NCBI RefSeq assembly: GCF_000013865.1
Contig: NC_007948.1
Span: 62,001 to 126,000, forward strand
Reading direction: 5' to 3'
DNA: 64,000 bases
DNA from: Polaromonas sp. JS666
GTDB lineage: Bacteria; Pseudomonadota; Gammaproteobacteria; Burkholderiales; Burkholderiaceae_C
A program made the position numbers and the translations under genes. Below, in pieces: positions 8,905-17,516 of this stretch; position 1 is the first letter of the stretch; every line of letters begins with the position of its first letter. A model generated the notes under the pieces. It did no database searches. It was given only the letters and a program-made list of their open reading frames with translations, and was not told where the DNA came from.

Positions 8905-9090
8905 ATGCTCAAGTACGCGATTATTTTTGCGGTGATTTCACTGATAGCCGGCGCCCTGGGTTTTGGCGGGGTGGCGGCAGGCGCCGCCGGCATTGCCAAG
9001 ATCCTGTTTGGCCTGTTCCTGATTCTGGCGGTCATTTTTGTGGTGCTCGCCGCACTGGGCGTGGGTGCGGTCAGGAAAGGCATGAAGTAA
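8905..9090 (+). CDS. DUF1328 small membrane protein (YtjA family)
   Basis: 61-residue inner-membrane protein with two hydrophobic helices (residues 4-25 and 33-55). '[40 protein letters not shown]' is a textbook DUF1328 sequence. An AAAGGAGA ribosome site at 8893-8900 sets this start; the frame extends upstream but without family sequence. Function is unknown; members are often envelope-stress or stationary-phase genes. The next frame begins right after its TAA. Confidence 0.92.
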   Translation: MLKYAIIFAVISLIAGALGFGGVAAGAAGIAKILFGLFLILAVIFVVLAALGVGAVRKGMK

Positions 9091-9492
9091 ATGGCCTCAC
9101 TGCCTCCCATCACACCTTTGCCCTCCGAGCCTTCTGCGCCTTCGTCGTCTTCGTTGACACCTGCTCCCTGCGCGCCGGCAAGTACCTTGATGTCCCGGGT
9201 CCGGCAGCGGCTGTTTCCGCCGCGGCCTCCGGGCAGCAGCGCGGCGCCGCGTCTGGACATCGCGCACCGGGCTGCCAACCTGCCCGCGCCCGTGTCGGTG
9301 CGCGCCGGTTTTCAGGCGGGCATTGCCGAGTTCCTGTTGGTGATTCGCTTGCGTGCACGGCGCCGGGCTGAGCCCTCTGCCGATGTGCTGGAGCGCGCTG
9401 CGCGCATTGTGTTCGTGACGTGCAAAAACTGGTTTGCCGCCGCCGACAGTGGTCATGGTCATGGCGCGGGTCATCACCGCACGCGAATCTGA
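9091..9492 (+). CDS. hypothetical protein, Ser/Pro-rich N-terminus
   Basis: 133-residue frame whose ATG touches the stop of the DUF1328 gene. Residues 1-33 are low-complexity Pro/Ser/Ala. From Met34 the sequence ('RLDIAHRAANLPAPVSVRAGFQAGIAEFLLVIRLRARRR', then 'ERAARIVFVTCKNWFAAADS') looks more protein-like, ending in a His/Gly-rich tail. I do not recognise a family. Translation could start at 9190 instead. The overlapping minus-strand frame is less convincing. The gene may be real and coupled to its neighbour, or may be chance coding in GC-rich DNA. Confidence 0.4.
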   Translation: MASLPPITPLPSEPSAPSSSSLTPAPCAPASTLMSRVRQRLFPPRPPGSSAAPRLDIAHRAANLPAPVSVRAGFQAGIAEFLLVIRLRARRRAEPSADVLERAARIVFVTCKNWFAAADSGHGHGAGHHRTRI

Positions 9493-9564
9493 TCCTGCCT
9501 GTCCCGTGTCAACAGGGCTGCGATGTCCTTCTGACGGTTTTTATTCTCAACCGGCACCCATTCC

Positions 9565-10410
9565 ATGCACACCACCCTGATCGATTTGCTGCTCGAGTAT
9601 GAAGTCGGCAGCCCGTCGCATTTTCTTTTCAACATCGAGGCCGCGTTTCACGAGGGGCACCATGTATTGCAGGAGCGGCTGACGATCACGCCGAGCATGA
9701 AGGTTCGCAATTTTTGCGACGAGCGCAGCGGCAACCGCTTCATACGCCTGGACGCGCCCAAGGGAATGCTGTCCGTCAACTACCACGCCCGGGTGCGGCT
9801 GATTGCCGTGCCCGTGCCCCTGCATCTGGACGAAACGCCGGTGAGCGGCGTGCCCGATGATGTCTTGCGTTACCTGATGCCCAGCCGCTACTGCGAGTCG
9901 GACTCCATGAGCCGCGCGGCGCAGCAGCTGTTTGGTGACCTGCCCCCCGGTATCGGCCGCGTGCGGGCGGTCGAGAACTGGATTCACGACTCGATCGCCT
10001 ACCTGCCGGGTTGCACCTCGTCGACGACCACGGCGCGGGATGTGTTTGTGCAGCGCGCCGGCGTCTGCCGGGACTTTGCGCATCTGGGCATCACCTTGTG
10101 CCGGGCACTCAATATTCCCGCGCGGCTGGTGGTGGGTTATGTCCATTTTGACGAGCCGCCGCAGGATTTTCACGCGGTGTTCGAAGCCTGGCTGGAGGGG
10201 CGCTGGGTGCTGTTTGATCCCAGCCATCTGGCGCCCATAGACCGGCTGGTGCGCGTGGGAACGGGGCGCGACGCGAAGGACGTGGCCTTTGCCACCATTT
10301 TTGGCAATGTGCAAATGCTGCGCAAGGAACTGATCGTGGACGAGGGCGAATTGCTGCCCGACACCCCGCCGGGATCGCATCCGCCGATGCTTTCCCTGGT
10401 CAGTACTTAG
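9565..10410 (+). CDS. transglutaminase-like family protein
   Basis: 281-residue cysteine-protease-fold protein. The N-terminal half (residues 1-110) is the beta-rich bacterial transglutaminase-like N-terminal region. The core carries Cys in 'VFVQRAGVCRDFAHLGITL' (near 170), His in 'DFHAVFEAWLEGRW' (near 205) and Asp in 'LFDPSHLAP' (near 218), the complete Cys-His-Asp triad. Such proteins act as amidases or proteases; the substrate is unknown. It has no signal peptide, so is probably cytoplasmic. It appears monocistronic and converges on the aldolase gene. Confidence 0.9.
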   Translation: MHTTLIDLLLEYEVGSPSHFLFNIEAAFHEGHHVLQERLTITPSMKVRNFCDERSGNRFIRLDAPKGMLSVNYHARVRLIAVPVPLHLDETPVSGVPDDVLRYLMPSRYCESDSMSRAAQQLFGDLPPGIGRVRAVENWIHDSIAYLPGCTSSTTTARDVFVQRAGVCRDFAHLGITLCRALNIPARLVVGYVHFDEPPQDFHAVFEAWLEGRWVLFDPSHLAPIDRLVRVGTGRDAKDVAFATIFGNVQMLRKELIVDEGELLPDTPPGSHPPMLSLVST

Positions 10411-10476
10411 AGGCCCTTGCAAGCCCCCTGGAGGAAGTCCCTGGCGGTCGCCTTGCACAAGCCGGGTGGGGGCAGT

Positions 10477-11247
10477 TTATGTGCGGTAGCTGTCGTCCAG
10501 CCGCTCCAGCCTGCGGATCAGCGAGGGCCAGGCAAAGGCGCCGCCCATGCCGCCCGTCTGCACGCGCAGGGCTTCCGACACGCCCTGGATGATCTGCGGA
10601 TTGACCAGGATGAGTTCGCCGCCGGCCTGCGCGTCGAGCTGGATGCGGCAGGTGTTTTCAAATATGTACATGTTCAAAAAGGCGTCGGCAATGGTCTTGC
10701 CCACCACCAGCAGGCCATGGTTGCGCAGCATCAAAAAATTGGCGGACCCCAGATCGGCCTGCAGGCGCGGCCTTTCCTCGCCGCGAAAGGCGACGCCCTC
10801 GTAGTCGTGGTAGGCCAGCGAGGCCAGCACAAAGGTGGACTGCTGGCTGATCGGCAGCACGCCGCACTTTTGCGCACTGACCGCGACGCCGGCGCGCGTG
10901 TGGGTGTGCAGCACGCAGCCGGCGTCGGGCCGGGCGTCGTGCACCGCGCTGTGAATCACGAAACCGGCCGGGTTGACCGGGAAGGGCGAGTCAATGACTT
11001 TGTTGCACTGCCCGTCGACCTTGACCAGGCTGGAGGCGGTGATCTCGTCGAACATCAGGCCGTAGGGGTTGATCAGGAAGTGGTGCGCGCCCGGGCCTGC
11101 TACCTCCTCTGGCAGCTTGGCGCTGATGTGGGTGAACACCAGGTCGCTCCAGCCATAGAGCGCTACCAGGCGGTAGCAGGCGGCGAGGTCGCAGCGCAAC
11201 TGCCATTCCTCGGCGCTGACGGTTTTTTTCAGGGATGGGATGTTCAC
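10477..11247 (-). CDS. class II aldolase/adducin family protein
   Basis: 256-residue cytoplasmic protein of the class II aldolase fold. The zinc-binding histidines are visible in 'GCVLHTHTRAGVAVS', with a further His in 'FLMLRNHGLLVVG'; 'LYGWSDLVFTHISAKLPE' is the family N-terminal motif. I choose GTG at 11247 because AGGAGA lies at the right distance upstream and the protein then begins 'NIPSLKKTVSAEEWQLRCDLA', as in relatives. The longer frame from 11319 adds unlike sequence. The substrate (sugar phosphate or hydroxy acid) is unknown. A LysR gene lies upstream on the same strand. Confidence 0.88.
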   Translation of the reverse strand: MNIPSLKKTVSAEEWQLRCDLAACYRLVALYGWSDLVFTHISAKLPEEVAGPGAHHFLINPYGLMFDEITASSLVKVDGQCNKVIDSPFPVNPAGFVIHSAVHDARPDAGCVLHTHTRAGVAVSAQKCGVLPISQQSTFVLASLAYHDYEGVAFRGEERPRLQADLGSANFLMLRNHGLLVVGKTIADAFLNMYIFENTCRIQLDAQAGGELILVNPQIIQGVSEALRVQTGGMGGAFAWPSLIRRLERLDDSYRT

Positions 11248-11406
11248 GGGGTTGTCTCCTGGCGGGTTGTTTTTTAAAAAGGCCTGGCTTTGTACGATAC
11301 GCCTGTGCGGCACGTGCAATTGTCAGAAATTGAACTTTCATCAGCGTGCCTGCTTTCCGCGTGTCGGCCACGCCGTGGTTTGGCGTGCTGCCGCCCGGGT
11401 CGGGCT

Positions 11407-12300
11407 TCAAGTTTGCCGGAACTGCGCCAGCGTCTGCAGCAGGTTGCGCGTGGCCCCGTCAAGGGCTGCCAGCGGCCTGTGCACCACGGCGGTGTGGCGG
11501 GTCAATGCGGGCTTGAGCGGCAGCACCTGCACGCCGTTGGGAGTGGCGGCAGCGCCCGCCTGCTCCAGCGGCAGCAGGGCCGCACCATAGCCGGCCACCA
11601 CCAGGCTCTTCATGGCCTCGGTGTAATTGAGCTCTATGCGCGCCCGGGGCGTGTGGCCGGCCTTGGCAAACCACTCCATGGTCAGGCGGTACATGTGCGT
11701 GGTCGAGTCGTTGAATATCAGGGGCTTGTCCATCAGCCAGGGCGGCGTGATGCGCTTGGGCGCCGGCCAGCCGGTGGGGATGAACGCCATCATGGGGTCG
11801 CTGCGCCAGTGGCTCATCACCAGCTCGCGCCGCGCCGGCTGGGGCGTAGCCACTAATCCGACATCCAGCGTGCCCTGGCCCAGGCGTTCCATGGTTTCAG
11901 CGGAGCCGAGGATGCTGACCTCCACATCGATCTCGGGATGCGCGCGCGCCATGAGCTCCAGCACCCGGGGCAGCAAATGCACCACGATGCCGGTGGAGGT
12001 GCCCAGCCGCACGCGGCCTAGCCGCCCCTCTACATGGCGCTTGACGGCATCGGTCGCGTCATCGGCGTCGCGCAGCAGGCGCCGCGCCCGCTCGACCAGC
12101 ACGGCACCGGCCGCCGTGGGTACCACGCTGCGGCCCCCGCGCACCACCAGCTGTGCGCCCAGCCGGGCTTCCAGCTCGCTGATGTGCAGGCTGACCGTGG
12201 GCTGCGCCAGATGCAGCGCCCGTGCCGCGGCGGAGAAGGTGCCCAGGTCGGCGATGGAAACGAGGGTGCGCAGCTGGTCCAGATTGAGTTCACGCATCAT
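11407..12300 (-). CDS. LysR-family transcriptional regulator
   Basis: 297 residues, normal LysR length. The winged helix-turn-helix is at residues 5-62, 'LDQLRTLVSIADLGTFSAAARALHLAQPTVSLHISELEARLG'. The effector-binding domain follows ('GRVRLGTSTGIVVHLLPRVLELMARAHPEIDVEVSILGS'). It lies 159 bp upstream of the class II aldolase gene in the same direction and diverges from the DUF1127 gene. A CTGAT-N7-ATCAG palindrome sits just upstream of its start. It may control either neighbour and itself; the inducer is unknown. Confidence 0.93.
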   Translation of the reverse strand: MMRELNLDQLRTLVSIADLGTFSAAARALHLAQPTVSLHISELEARLGAQLVVRGGRSVVPTAAGAVLVERARRLLRDADDATDAVKRHVEGRLGRVRLGTSTGIVVHLLPRVLELMARAHPEIDVEVSILGSAETMERLGQGTLDVGLVATPQPARRELVMSHWRSDPMMAFIPTGWPAPKRITPPWLMDKPLIFNDSTTHMYRLTMEWFAKAGHTPRARIELNYTEAMKSLVVAGYGAALLPLEQAGAAATPNGVQVLPLKPALTRHTAVVHRPLAALDGATRNLLQTLAQFRQT

Positions 12301-12305
12301 TAATC

Positions 12306-12322
12306 CTGATAGGTTGCATCAG
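12306..12322. promoter_or_regulatory. candidate LysR box
   Basis: CTGAT-N7-ATCAG, an interrupted dyad of LysR type, 6 bp upstream of the LysR start codon and in the 92-bp divergent region shared with the DUF1127 gene. It could serve autoregulation and control of 12393-12608. Inferred from position and symmetry only. Confidence 0.45.
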
Positions 12323-12392
12323 AAAATTCAACTTCCACAATAGCACGACAGGCCGCACCATTGGGCACTTCTCGATCACAGGAGTTGCCACC

Positions 12393-12608
12393 ATGTTGTT
12401 AAAGCCGGGTTTTGTTTGGTTGAACCAGGCGCTGACCCGCCTGCGCCGTCACGCGCGTTTCTGGCGTCAGCGCGATGACCGCAGGCAGGTGGCCGAGCTG
12501 CAGGGCATGAGCGCGCGGGAACTCAATGATTTGGGGATAGGGCGGGGGGAGATACCGTATCTGCTGCTGAGCCGGGGGCCGGACCGCGAGGAGGGGAAGA
12601 GAGGATGA
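12393..12608 (+). CDS. DUF1127 domain small protein
   Basis: 71-residue basic protein. Its C-terminal half 'DRRQVAELQGMSARELNDLGIGRGEIPYLL' is the DUF1127 (YjiS-like) motif, rich in Arg. In other bacteria DUF1127 proteins bind RNA or modulate metabolism and phosphate or carbon responses. A CAGGAG ribosome site precedes the start. It is divergent from the LysR gene, a common arrangement for this family, so LysR control is plausible. Confidence 0.8.
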   Translation: MLLKPGFVWLNQALTRLRRHARFWRQRDDRRQVAELQGMSARELNDLGIGRGEIPYLLLSRGPDREEGKRG

Positions 12609-12623
12609 GGGGGAGATGCAGGC

Positions 12624-12911
12624 TTACTGCGGAGCGGTCAGGGTTTCCAGTCGCGCAAGGTACAGCAGGGCTTGCGTGCGGTTGCTGCCGCACATCTCTG
12701 CCGAGGGCGCCAGCTGCCCGCAGACTGCCGGCCGCCCGGGCTGGCCGAAGATGCGGCAGGCATTGGCGTCGTCGAGCTGCACGCAGCGCACGCCGGCCGG
12801 CTTGCCTTCGGGCATGCCGGGAATGGGCGAGCTGATGGACGGCGCAATGCAGCAGGCACCGCAGCCGGATCGGCAGTTCATGGGGCTGGAAGGAGAAGGG
12901 TGAGTGGACAA
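12624..12911 (-). CDS. YkgJ-family cysteine cluster protein
   Basis: 95-residue protein with the YkgJ signature '[35 protein letters not shown]', followed by further cysteines in '[21 protein letters not shown]' and 'EMCGSN'. The Cys pattern is thought to bind a metal or Fe-S cluster; family function is unclear. Translation may begin at 12911 or at Met 11 (12881), directly before the first Cys. It converges on the DUF1127 gene and lies 72 bp from the FMN reductase gene on the same strand. Confidence 0.88.
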   Translation of the reverse strand: MSTHPSPSSPMNCRSGCGACCIAPSISSPIPGMPEGKPAGVRCVQLDDANACRIFGQPGRPAVCGQLAPSAEMCGSNRTQALLYLARLETLTAPQ

Positions 12912-12983
12912 ATAAGCTTGCCGGTTTTGGCGTCAGTACGGTGTCAGTACGGTTCCGGTGTGGGTCGGCCCCGCGCCTGGGGC

Positions 12984-13562
12984 TTATCGCGCCAGGCGGC
13001 TGCCGGCGAACAGCACCTGGTCTATGACGGCCTGCACGTTCTTGCGATGGGCTTCGCCGGGCAGCTGGCCGTCGGCATCGAAGGCCTCGCCGGCACGGCT
13101 CAGGGCGAAGGCCTTGGGCGCTACCCAGCAGTGCAGGTTGAGCAGCAGCGGCACCAGGTGGCTTTGCGAGCGCAGGCCGCCCAAGGCGCCGGGGGAGGCG
13201 CTGAGCACGCCCACCACCTTGCCGGTGAAGGGCTTGTTGCCGTCTGTCCAGGCGGGGTCCGACGGGACCGGCCTGGAGGCCCAGTCGATGGTGTTTTTCA
13301 GCAGCGCGGTGTAGCTGCCGTTGTATTCCGGCGAGCAGATGATCCAGGCCGGGTGCTCGTACATGATCTGCTTGAGCTTCATCACATCCGGCGGCGTGCC
13401 CTTGGCTTCCAGGTCGGCGTTGTACATCGGGACATCGAGGTCGGCCAGTTCGAGGTGGGTGACTTCGGCGCCGCTGGCCCGTGCCATGGCGGCGGTTGCA
13501 TGGGCGAGCTTGCGGTTGAAGGAGTTCTGGCGGGTGCTGCCGGCGAAGATGAGAAGTTTCAT
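12984..13562 (-). CDS. NADPH-dependent FMN reductase family protein
   Basis: 192-residue flavodoxin-fold quinone/chromate/azo-reductase-like enzyme, cytoplasmic. The FMN phosphate loop 'GSTRQNSFNRKL' is at residues 8-19 and the isoalloxazine motif 'SPEYNGSYTALLKNTIDWASRP' near residue 76-97. Length is normal. It reduces quinones or metal oxyanions with NAD(P)H in characterised relatives; the physiological substrate here is not shown. Same strand as the YkgJ-type gene, possibly cotranscribed. Confidence 0.9.
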   Translation of the reverse strand: MKLLIFAGSTRQNSFNRKLAHATAAMARASGAEVTHLELADLDVPMYNADLEAKGTPPDVMKLKQIMYEHPAWIICSPEYNGSYTALLKNTIDWASRPVPSDPAWTDGNKPFTGKVVGVLSASPGALGGLRSQSHLVPLLLNLHCWVAPKAFALSRAGEAFDADGQLPGEAHRKNVQAVIDQVLFAGSRLAR

Positions 13563-13958
13563 GCCCGCTATTGTGGCGGTTTGCGGCGGGATGCCGCTGC
13601 GCGGGGGCGATTTACGGTCCGGACCAGTCTGGGCCTTGTGGGCTTTTTGAGCCCGCAGCCCAAGAGATTCGCGCAGTAGTTGCTATCAAAATAATAGCGT
13701 ATTGCCACGCCTCGGCGGCGGACCTGCCGAACCGGCTCAATGCCATTACACAGCACAAAATGAGGCCTGCCTGATAAAATTCGCCATTCGCCCCTGTGGG
13801 GCGGGGACAGGCTTGGGCGCGATCGGCGCGCGGTCTGGCGTGCCGCTGTCTGTGCCAGCCGCGGCAGGGCGTGGCCGGTCTGGTCATCGCCCAGGCTCGG
13901 GGCAGCTCCATGGCGTACAGGCATCTGGCCTGATGGCCACTTTATTGAAGGAGGCGTA
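13563..13958. other. intergenic region upstream of mnmG
   Basis: 396 bp between the divergent FMN reductase and mnmG genes. No gene is apparent. It holds the 17-bp palindrome at 13682-13698 and an AAGGAGG ribosome site at 13948-13954 for mnmG. The promoters of both genes should be here, but I cannot place -35/-10 boxes with confidence. Confidence 0.5.
13682..13698. repeat. dispersed 17-bp palindrome
   Basis: GCTAT-N7-ATAGC with an A-rich loop (CAAAATA). Same architecture as 18347-18363 (loop CAAAAAC) and, less perfectly, 8678-8694. All three are intergenic. Confidence 0.7.
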
Positions 13959-15980
13959 ATGCAATCGCCTTATATCTATCCGCAAGAATTTGATGTGATC
14001 GTGGTCGGTGGCGGCCATGCCGGCACGGAAGCCGCGCTGGCTTCCGCCCGCATGGGCTGCAAGACCTTGCTGCTCTCGCACAACATCGAGACACTCGGCC
14101 AGATGAGCTGCAACCCCTCGATTGGCGGCATTGGCAAGGGTCACCTGGTCAAGGAAGTCGACGCCATGGGCGGGGCGATGGCGCTGGCCACGGACGAAGG
14201 CGGCATCCAGTTCCGTATTCTGAATAGTTCCAAGGGCCCGGCCGTGCGCGCCACCCGGGCGCAGGCCGACCGGATTCTGTACAAGGCGGCGATTCGGCGC
14301 CGGCTGGAAAACCAGCCCAACCTCTGGCTGTTCCAGCAGGCGGTCGATGACCTGATGGTGGAGGGCGACCGGGTGGTGGGCGCCGTCACGCAGGTCGGCA
14401 TCCGTTTTCGGTCCCGCACCGTGGTGCTGACGGCCGGCACATTTCTGGACGGCAAGATCCATGTCGGGCTCAACAATTACGCGGCGGGCCGGGCGGGCGA
14501 TCCGCCGGCCGTGTCGCTGTCCAGCCGGCTGAAAGAGCTCAAGCTGCCGCAAGGCCGGCTGAAGACCGGCACGCCGCCGCGCATCGACGGCCGTACGATT
14601 GATTTCAGCAAATGCATCGAGCAGCCGGGCGACGGCATGCCGGGCGGAACCGCCGGGCCGGTGCCGGTGTTCAGCTTCATGGGCGGTGCTATTCCCCATC
14701 CGCAGCAGATGCCGTGCTGGATCACCCATACCAATGAGCGTACCCATGAGATCATCCGCTCCGGTTTTGATCGCAGTCCGATGTTCACCGGGAAGATCGA
14801 TGGCGTGGGGCCGCGTTACTGCCCCAGCGTGGAAGACAAGATCAACCGCTTTGCCGACAAGGAAAGCCACCAGATTTTCCTGGAACCCGAAGGCCTGACC
14901 ACGCACGAGATCTACCCCAACGGCATCTCGACCAGCCTGCCGTTTGACATCCAGTACGAGCTGGTGCGCTCGATGGCGGGTATGGAGAACGCCCACATCC
15001 TGCGGCCGGGCTATGCGATCGAATACGACTACTTTGATCCGCGGGCACTGAAGACCACCTTTGAAACCCGCGCGATTGGCGGGCTGTTCTTTGCCGGCCA
15101 GATCAACGGCACCACCGGCTATGAAGAAGCGGCGGCCCAGGGCATGTTTGCCGGCATTAACGCCGCGCTGCAGTGCAGGGCACTCGGTGGCTTGCCCAAC
15201 GATCATGGAGGCGCGTGGTTGCCCCGGCGCGACGAAGCCTACCTCGGCGTGCTGGTCGATGACCTGATCACCAAGGGTGTGACCGAGCCTTACCGCATGT
15301 TTACCAGCCGGGCCGAGTATCGCCTGATGCTGCGCGAAGACAATGCCGACATGCGCCTGACCGAAAAAGGCCGCGAGCTGGGCCTGGTGGACGACGCCCG
15401 CTGGGACGCCTTCAGCCGCAAGCGCGATGCTGTTTCACGTGAAACAGAGCGGCTTCGCTCCCTCTGGGTCAATCCCCACAATCTGCCTTTGGCCGAAGCC
15501 GAGCGGGTGCTGGGCAAATCGATCGAGCGGGAGTACAACCTGCTGGACTTGCTGCGCCGCCCCGATGTGAACTACGCCGGCCTGATGTCGCTGGAGGAGG
15601 GCAAGTACGCCAACCCCGAACTGGCAGCGGAAGCGGCCGCGAGCGACGATTTGGCCAAAAGCGTGATCGAGCAAATCGAGATCACGGCCAAGTATGCGGG
15701 GTACATCGATCTGCAAAAAACAGAGGTCGAGCGTGCCGCGCACTATGAAAACCTCAAGCTGCCCACGGATCTCGATTACCTGCAGGTGTCGGCCCTGAGT
15801 TTTGAAGCGCGCCAAACCCTGGCCAGGCACCGGCCCGAAACGCTGGGCATGGCCTCGCGGATTTCCGGCATCACACCGGCGACAGTCTCGCTGCTGCTGG
15901 TGCATCTGAAGAAAAACCTGTGGAAAAACACGGTGCCCCTGAAGACAACGGACACCTCCACCGAAAAAGCCCAAGCCTGA
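13959..15980 (+). CDS. mnmG: tRNA uridine-5-carboxymethylaminomethyl(34) synthesis enzyme MnmG
   Basis: FAD enzyme that with MnmE modifies U34 of tRNA wobble positions. 673 residues, normal. The FAD dinucleotide motif '[21 protein letters not shown]' starts near residue 10; '[23 protein letters not shown]', '[19 protein letters not shown]' and '[22 protein letters not shown]' are hallmark segments. AAGGAGG precedes the ATG. The stop overlaps the rsmG start (TGATG). A perfect parS site lies in the coding sequence at 15431-15446. Confidence 0.98.
   Translation: MQSPYIYPQEFDVIVVGGGHAGTEAALASARMGCKTLLLSHNIETLGQMSCNPSIGGIGKGHLVKEVDAMGGAMALATDEGGIQFRILNSSKGPAVRATRAQADRILYKAAIRRRLENQPNLWLFQQAVDDLMVEGDRVVGAVTQVGIRFRSRTVVLTAGTFLDGKIHVGLNNYAAGRAGDPPAVSLSSRLKELKLPQGRLKTGTPPRIDGRTIDFSKCIEQPGDGMPGGTAGPVPVFSFMGGAIPHPQQMPCWITHTNERTHEIIRSGFDRSPMFTGKIDGVGPRYCPSVEDKINRFADKESHQIFLEPEGLTTHEIYPNGISTSLPFDIQYELVRSMAGMENAHILRPGYAIEYDYFDPRALKTTFETRAIGGLFFAGQINGTTGYEEAAAQGMFAGINAALQCRALGGLPNDHGGAWLPRRDEAYLGVLVDDLITKGVTEPYRMFTSRAEYRLMLREDNADMRLTEKGRELGLVDDARWDAFSRKRDAVSRETERLRSLWVNPHNLPLAEAERVLGKSIEREYNLLDLLRRPDVNYAGLMSLEEGKYANPELAAEAAASDDLAKSVIEQIEITAKYAGYIDLQKTEVERAAHYENLKLPTDLDYLQVSALSFEARQTLARHRPETLGMASRISGITPATVSLLLVHLKKNLWKNTVPLKTTDTSTEKAQA
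15431..15446. promoter_or_regulatory. parS centromere site
   Basis: TGTTTCACGTGAAACA, a perfect 16-bp palindrome and exact match to the bacterial parS consensus TGTTNCACGTGAAACA. It lies within mnmG, coding for 'VSRETE'. ParB loads here and spreads; parA and parB are 2-3.5 kb downstream. Confidence 0.95.
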
Positions 15981-16660
15981 TGCGTGGCGGTGAGCAGGAT
16001 TTGCGCGCCGGCCTGAAGGCGCTGCAACTGGAATTGACCGATAGCCAGGTCGGCCAGTTGCTGGACTACCAGGACCTGATCGGCAAATGGACCAAGGTGT
16101 ACAACCTTACGGCGGTGCGCGACCCGGTGGAAATGATGACCCACCATCTGCTGGACAGCCTGGCGGCGGTGCCGCCGCTGCGGCGCCATTTGCGCAAAAC
16201 CGGGCAGGAGCAGGGCGCCTGCCTGCTGGACGTGGGCTCGGGCGCCGGCCTTCCGGGCGTGGTGATCGCCATTTGTTGCCCGGAGGTCGCGGTGACCTGC
16301 GTGGACACGGTGGCCAAGAAGGCGGCTTTCATCAAGCAGGCTGCGCTGGCGTTGAAGCTGCCCAATCTCTCGGGTTTGCATGCGCGCGTGGAAACGATCA
16401 CCACACTGTTTGATGTGATCTGTTCCCGCGCCTTTGCCTCGTTGGCCGATTTCACCCAATGGTCTGGCGATGCACTGGCGTCCCATGGCGTGTGGATGGC
16501 CATGAAGGGGAAGCAACCAGCGGAAGAATTGGCCTCCTTACCACCGACCGTGGAAGTGTTTCACGTGGAACAGTTGCAGGTGCCGGGGCTGGATGCCGAG
16601 CGCTGTATTGTCTGGATGCGGTGCAAGTCAGCTGCGGCAGGACTGGACCAGCAGGGCTAA
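15980..16660 (+). CDS. rsmG: 16S rRNA (guanine(527)-N(7))-methyltransferase RsmG
   Basis: 226-residue SAM-dependent methyltransferase of the small-subunit rRNA. The SAM motif 'LLDVGSGAGLPGVVIAI' is at about residues 83-99, followed by 'VDTVAKKAAFIKQAA' and 'ICSRAFASLADF'. The start at 15980 overlaps the mnmG stop by one base, the usual coupling of gidA-gidB; an upstream in-frame start at 15920 would lie inside mnmG. A second parS is embedded near the 3' end. Confidence 0.97.
   Translation: MRGGEQDLRAGLKALQLELTDSQVGQLLDYQDLIGKWTKVYNLTAVRDPVEMMTHHLLDSLAAVPPLRRHLRKTGQEQGACLLDVGSGAGLPGVVIAICCPEVAVTCVDTVAKKAAFIKQAALALKLPNLSGLHARVETITTLFDVICSRAFASLADFTQWSGDALASHGVWMAMKGKQPAEELASLPPTVEVFHVEQLQVPGLDAERCIVWMRCKSAAAGLDQQG
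16557..16572. promoter_or_regulatory. second parS centromere site
   Basis: TGTTTCACGTGGAACA. Its reverse complement TGTTCCACGTGAAACA fits the consensus TGTTNCACGTGAAACA exactly. It lies in rsmG, coding for 'VFHVEQ', 1,126 bp from the first site. Confidence 0.92.
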
Positions 16661-16773
16661 AAAGAGGGATTTTCTTCGCCGTGTCGTTGTGCGCGGCACG
16701 AAAGACAGGTTCATTCGCGTTGGCGTCGTGACCCCTGTCGTAAACTCAAGCCCTCTACTTCCGGAGAAATTCC

Positions 16774-17400
16774 ATGCTGGGCTCATTCGTCGGTGTTGCC
16801 GATTACGGCGCTTTTGTTGTCGCGATCATTGTGTTTCTGTTGATTCCCGGGCCCGGCAACCTGGCGCTGATCACCTCGACCGGCAAGGGCGGAATTCCGG
16901 GTGGACTGGGAGCCACCTTGGGCGTGATTGCCGGCGACCAGGTCTTGCTCTGGGCGGCCGTGGCTGGGGTGGCCGCCGTGATGGCTGCCTACCCGACGGC
17001 TTTTCATGCCGTGCAGTGGATGGGTGCCATTTACCTGACCTGGCTGGGCATCAAGATGCTGATCGCCAAGCCCGGCGATGCACCCCTCCTGCAAATCAAG
17101 CCGCGTCATTATTTCCGCCAGGCCGTGCTGATCACCTTGCTCAACCCCAAGGCGATCGTTTTCTACATGGCCTTCTTCCCGCTGTTTGTCGATCCGGCAC
17201 AGCACCAGGGCCTGAAGACTTTTGGCGTGATGGCGGCGACGATTGCCGTCCTGACCTTCCTGTATGGCCTGACCTCGGTCATGCTGACCTATCACCTCGC
17301 GGAACGCATTCGCGCCAACCCGCAGATCTCTGCCGTCCTGAACAAGCTGGCAGGCGTTTTCCTGATCGGCTTTGGCCTGAAGCTGGCGGTTTCCAAATGA
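16774..17400 (+). CDS. LysE/RhtB family translocator
   Basis: 208-residue inner-membrane exporter of amino acids or similar small molecules. Six hydrophobic segments are visible, starting with 'VVAIIVFLLIPGPGNLALI', whose PGPG motif is the LysE/RhtB signature; 'GAIYLTWLGIKML' and 'FRQAVLITLLNPKAIVFYMAFFP' are further family motifs. It sits between rsmG and parA, its usual place in this family of bacteria. The stop overlaps a 39-residue frame that leads into parA. Confidence 0.93.
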   Translation: MLGSFVGVADYGAFVVAIIVFLLIPGPGNLALITSTGKGGIPGGLGATLGVIAGDQVLLWAAVAGVAAVMAAYPTAFHAVQWMGAIYLTWLGIKMLIAKPGDAPLLQIKPRHYFRQAVLITLLNPKAIVFYMAFFPLFVDPAQHQGLKTFGVMAATIAVLTFLYGLTSVMLTYHLAERIRANPQISAVLNKLAGVFLIGFGLKLAVSK

Positions 17401-17516
17401 ACAATAAAAATCCCACGAACGACAAAATGCAATTTTTCGACGGGCCGCCCCTAGAAAAATTAGCCCCCTCGGGGGGCAGCGCCTTACACGCAGTGAAAAG
17501 CGTGGGGGCCTGCTGA
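17397..17516 (+). CDS. possible 39-aa leader peptide between lysE-type gene and parA
   Basis: The ATG overlaps the exporter stop (ATGA at 17397-17400) and the TGA overlaps the parA start (TGATG at 17514-17518), so ribosomes could pass straight through. The peptide begins 'MNNKNPTNDKMQFFDGPPLE'. From about residue 15 it is encoded by a hairpin-forming repeat (17441-17515), so the coding could be accidental. The double overlap is what makes it worth noting. Confidence 0.3.
   Translation: MNNKNPTNDKMQFFDGPPLEKLAPSGGSALHAVKSVGAC
17441..17515. repeat. REP-like hairpin element before parA
   Basis: Starts GGGCCGCCCC and contains the hairpin GCCCCCTCGGGGGGC (17463-17477) followed by a smaller CACG/CGTG dyad. 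I recall similar GCCCCCTCGGGGGGC hairpins as frequent in intergenic DNA of Comamonadaceae. It ends at the parA start codon and so forms the parA leader. Confidence 0.55.
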
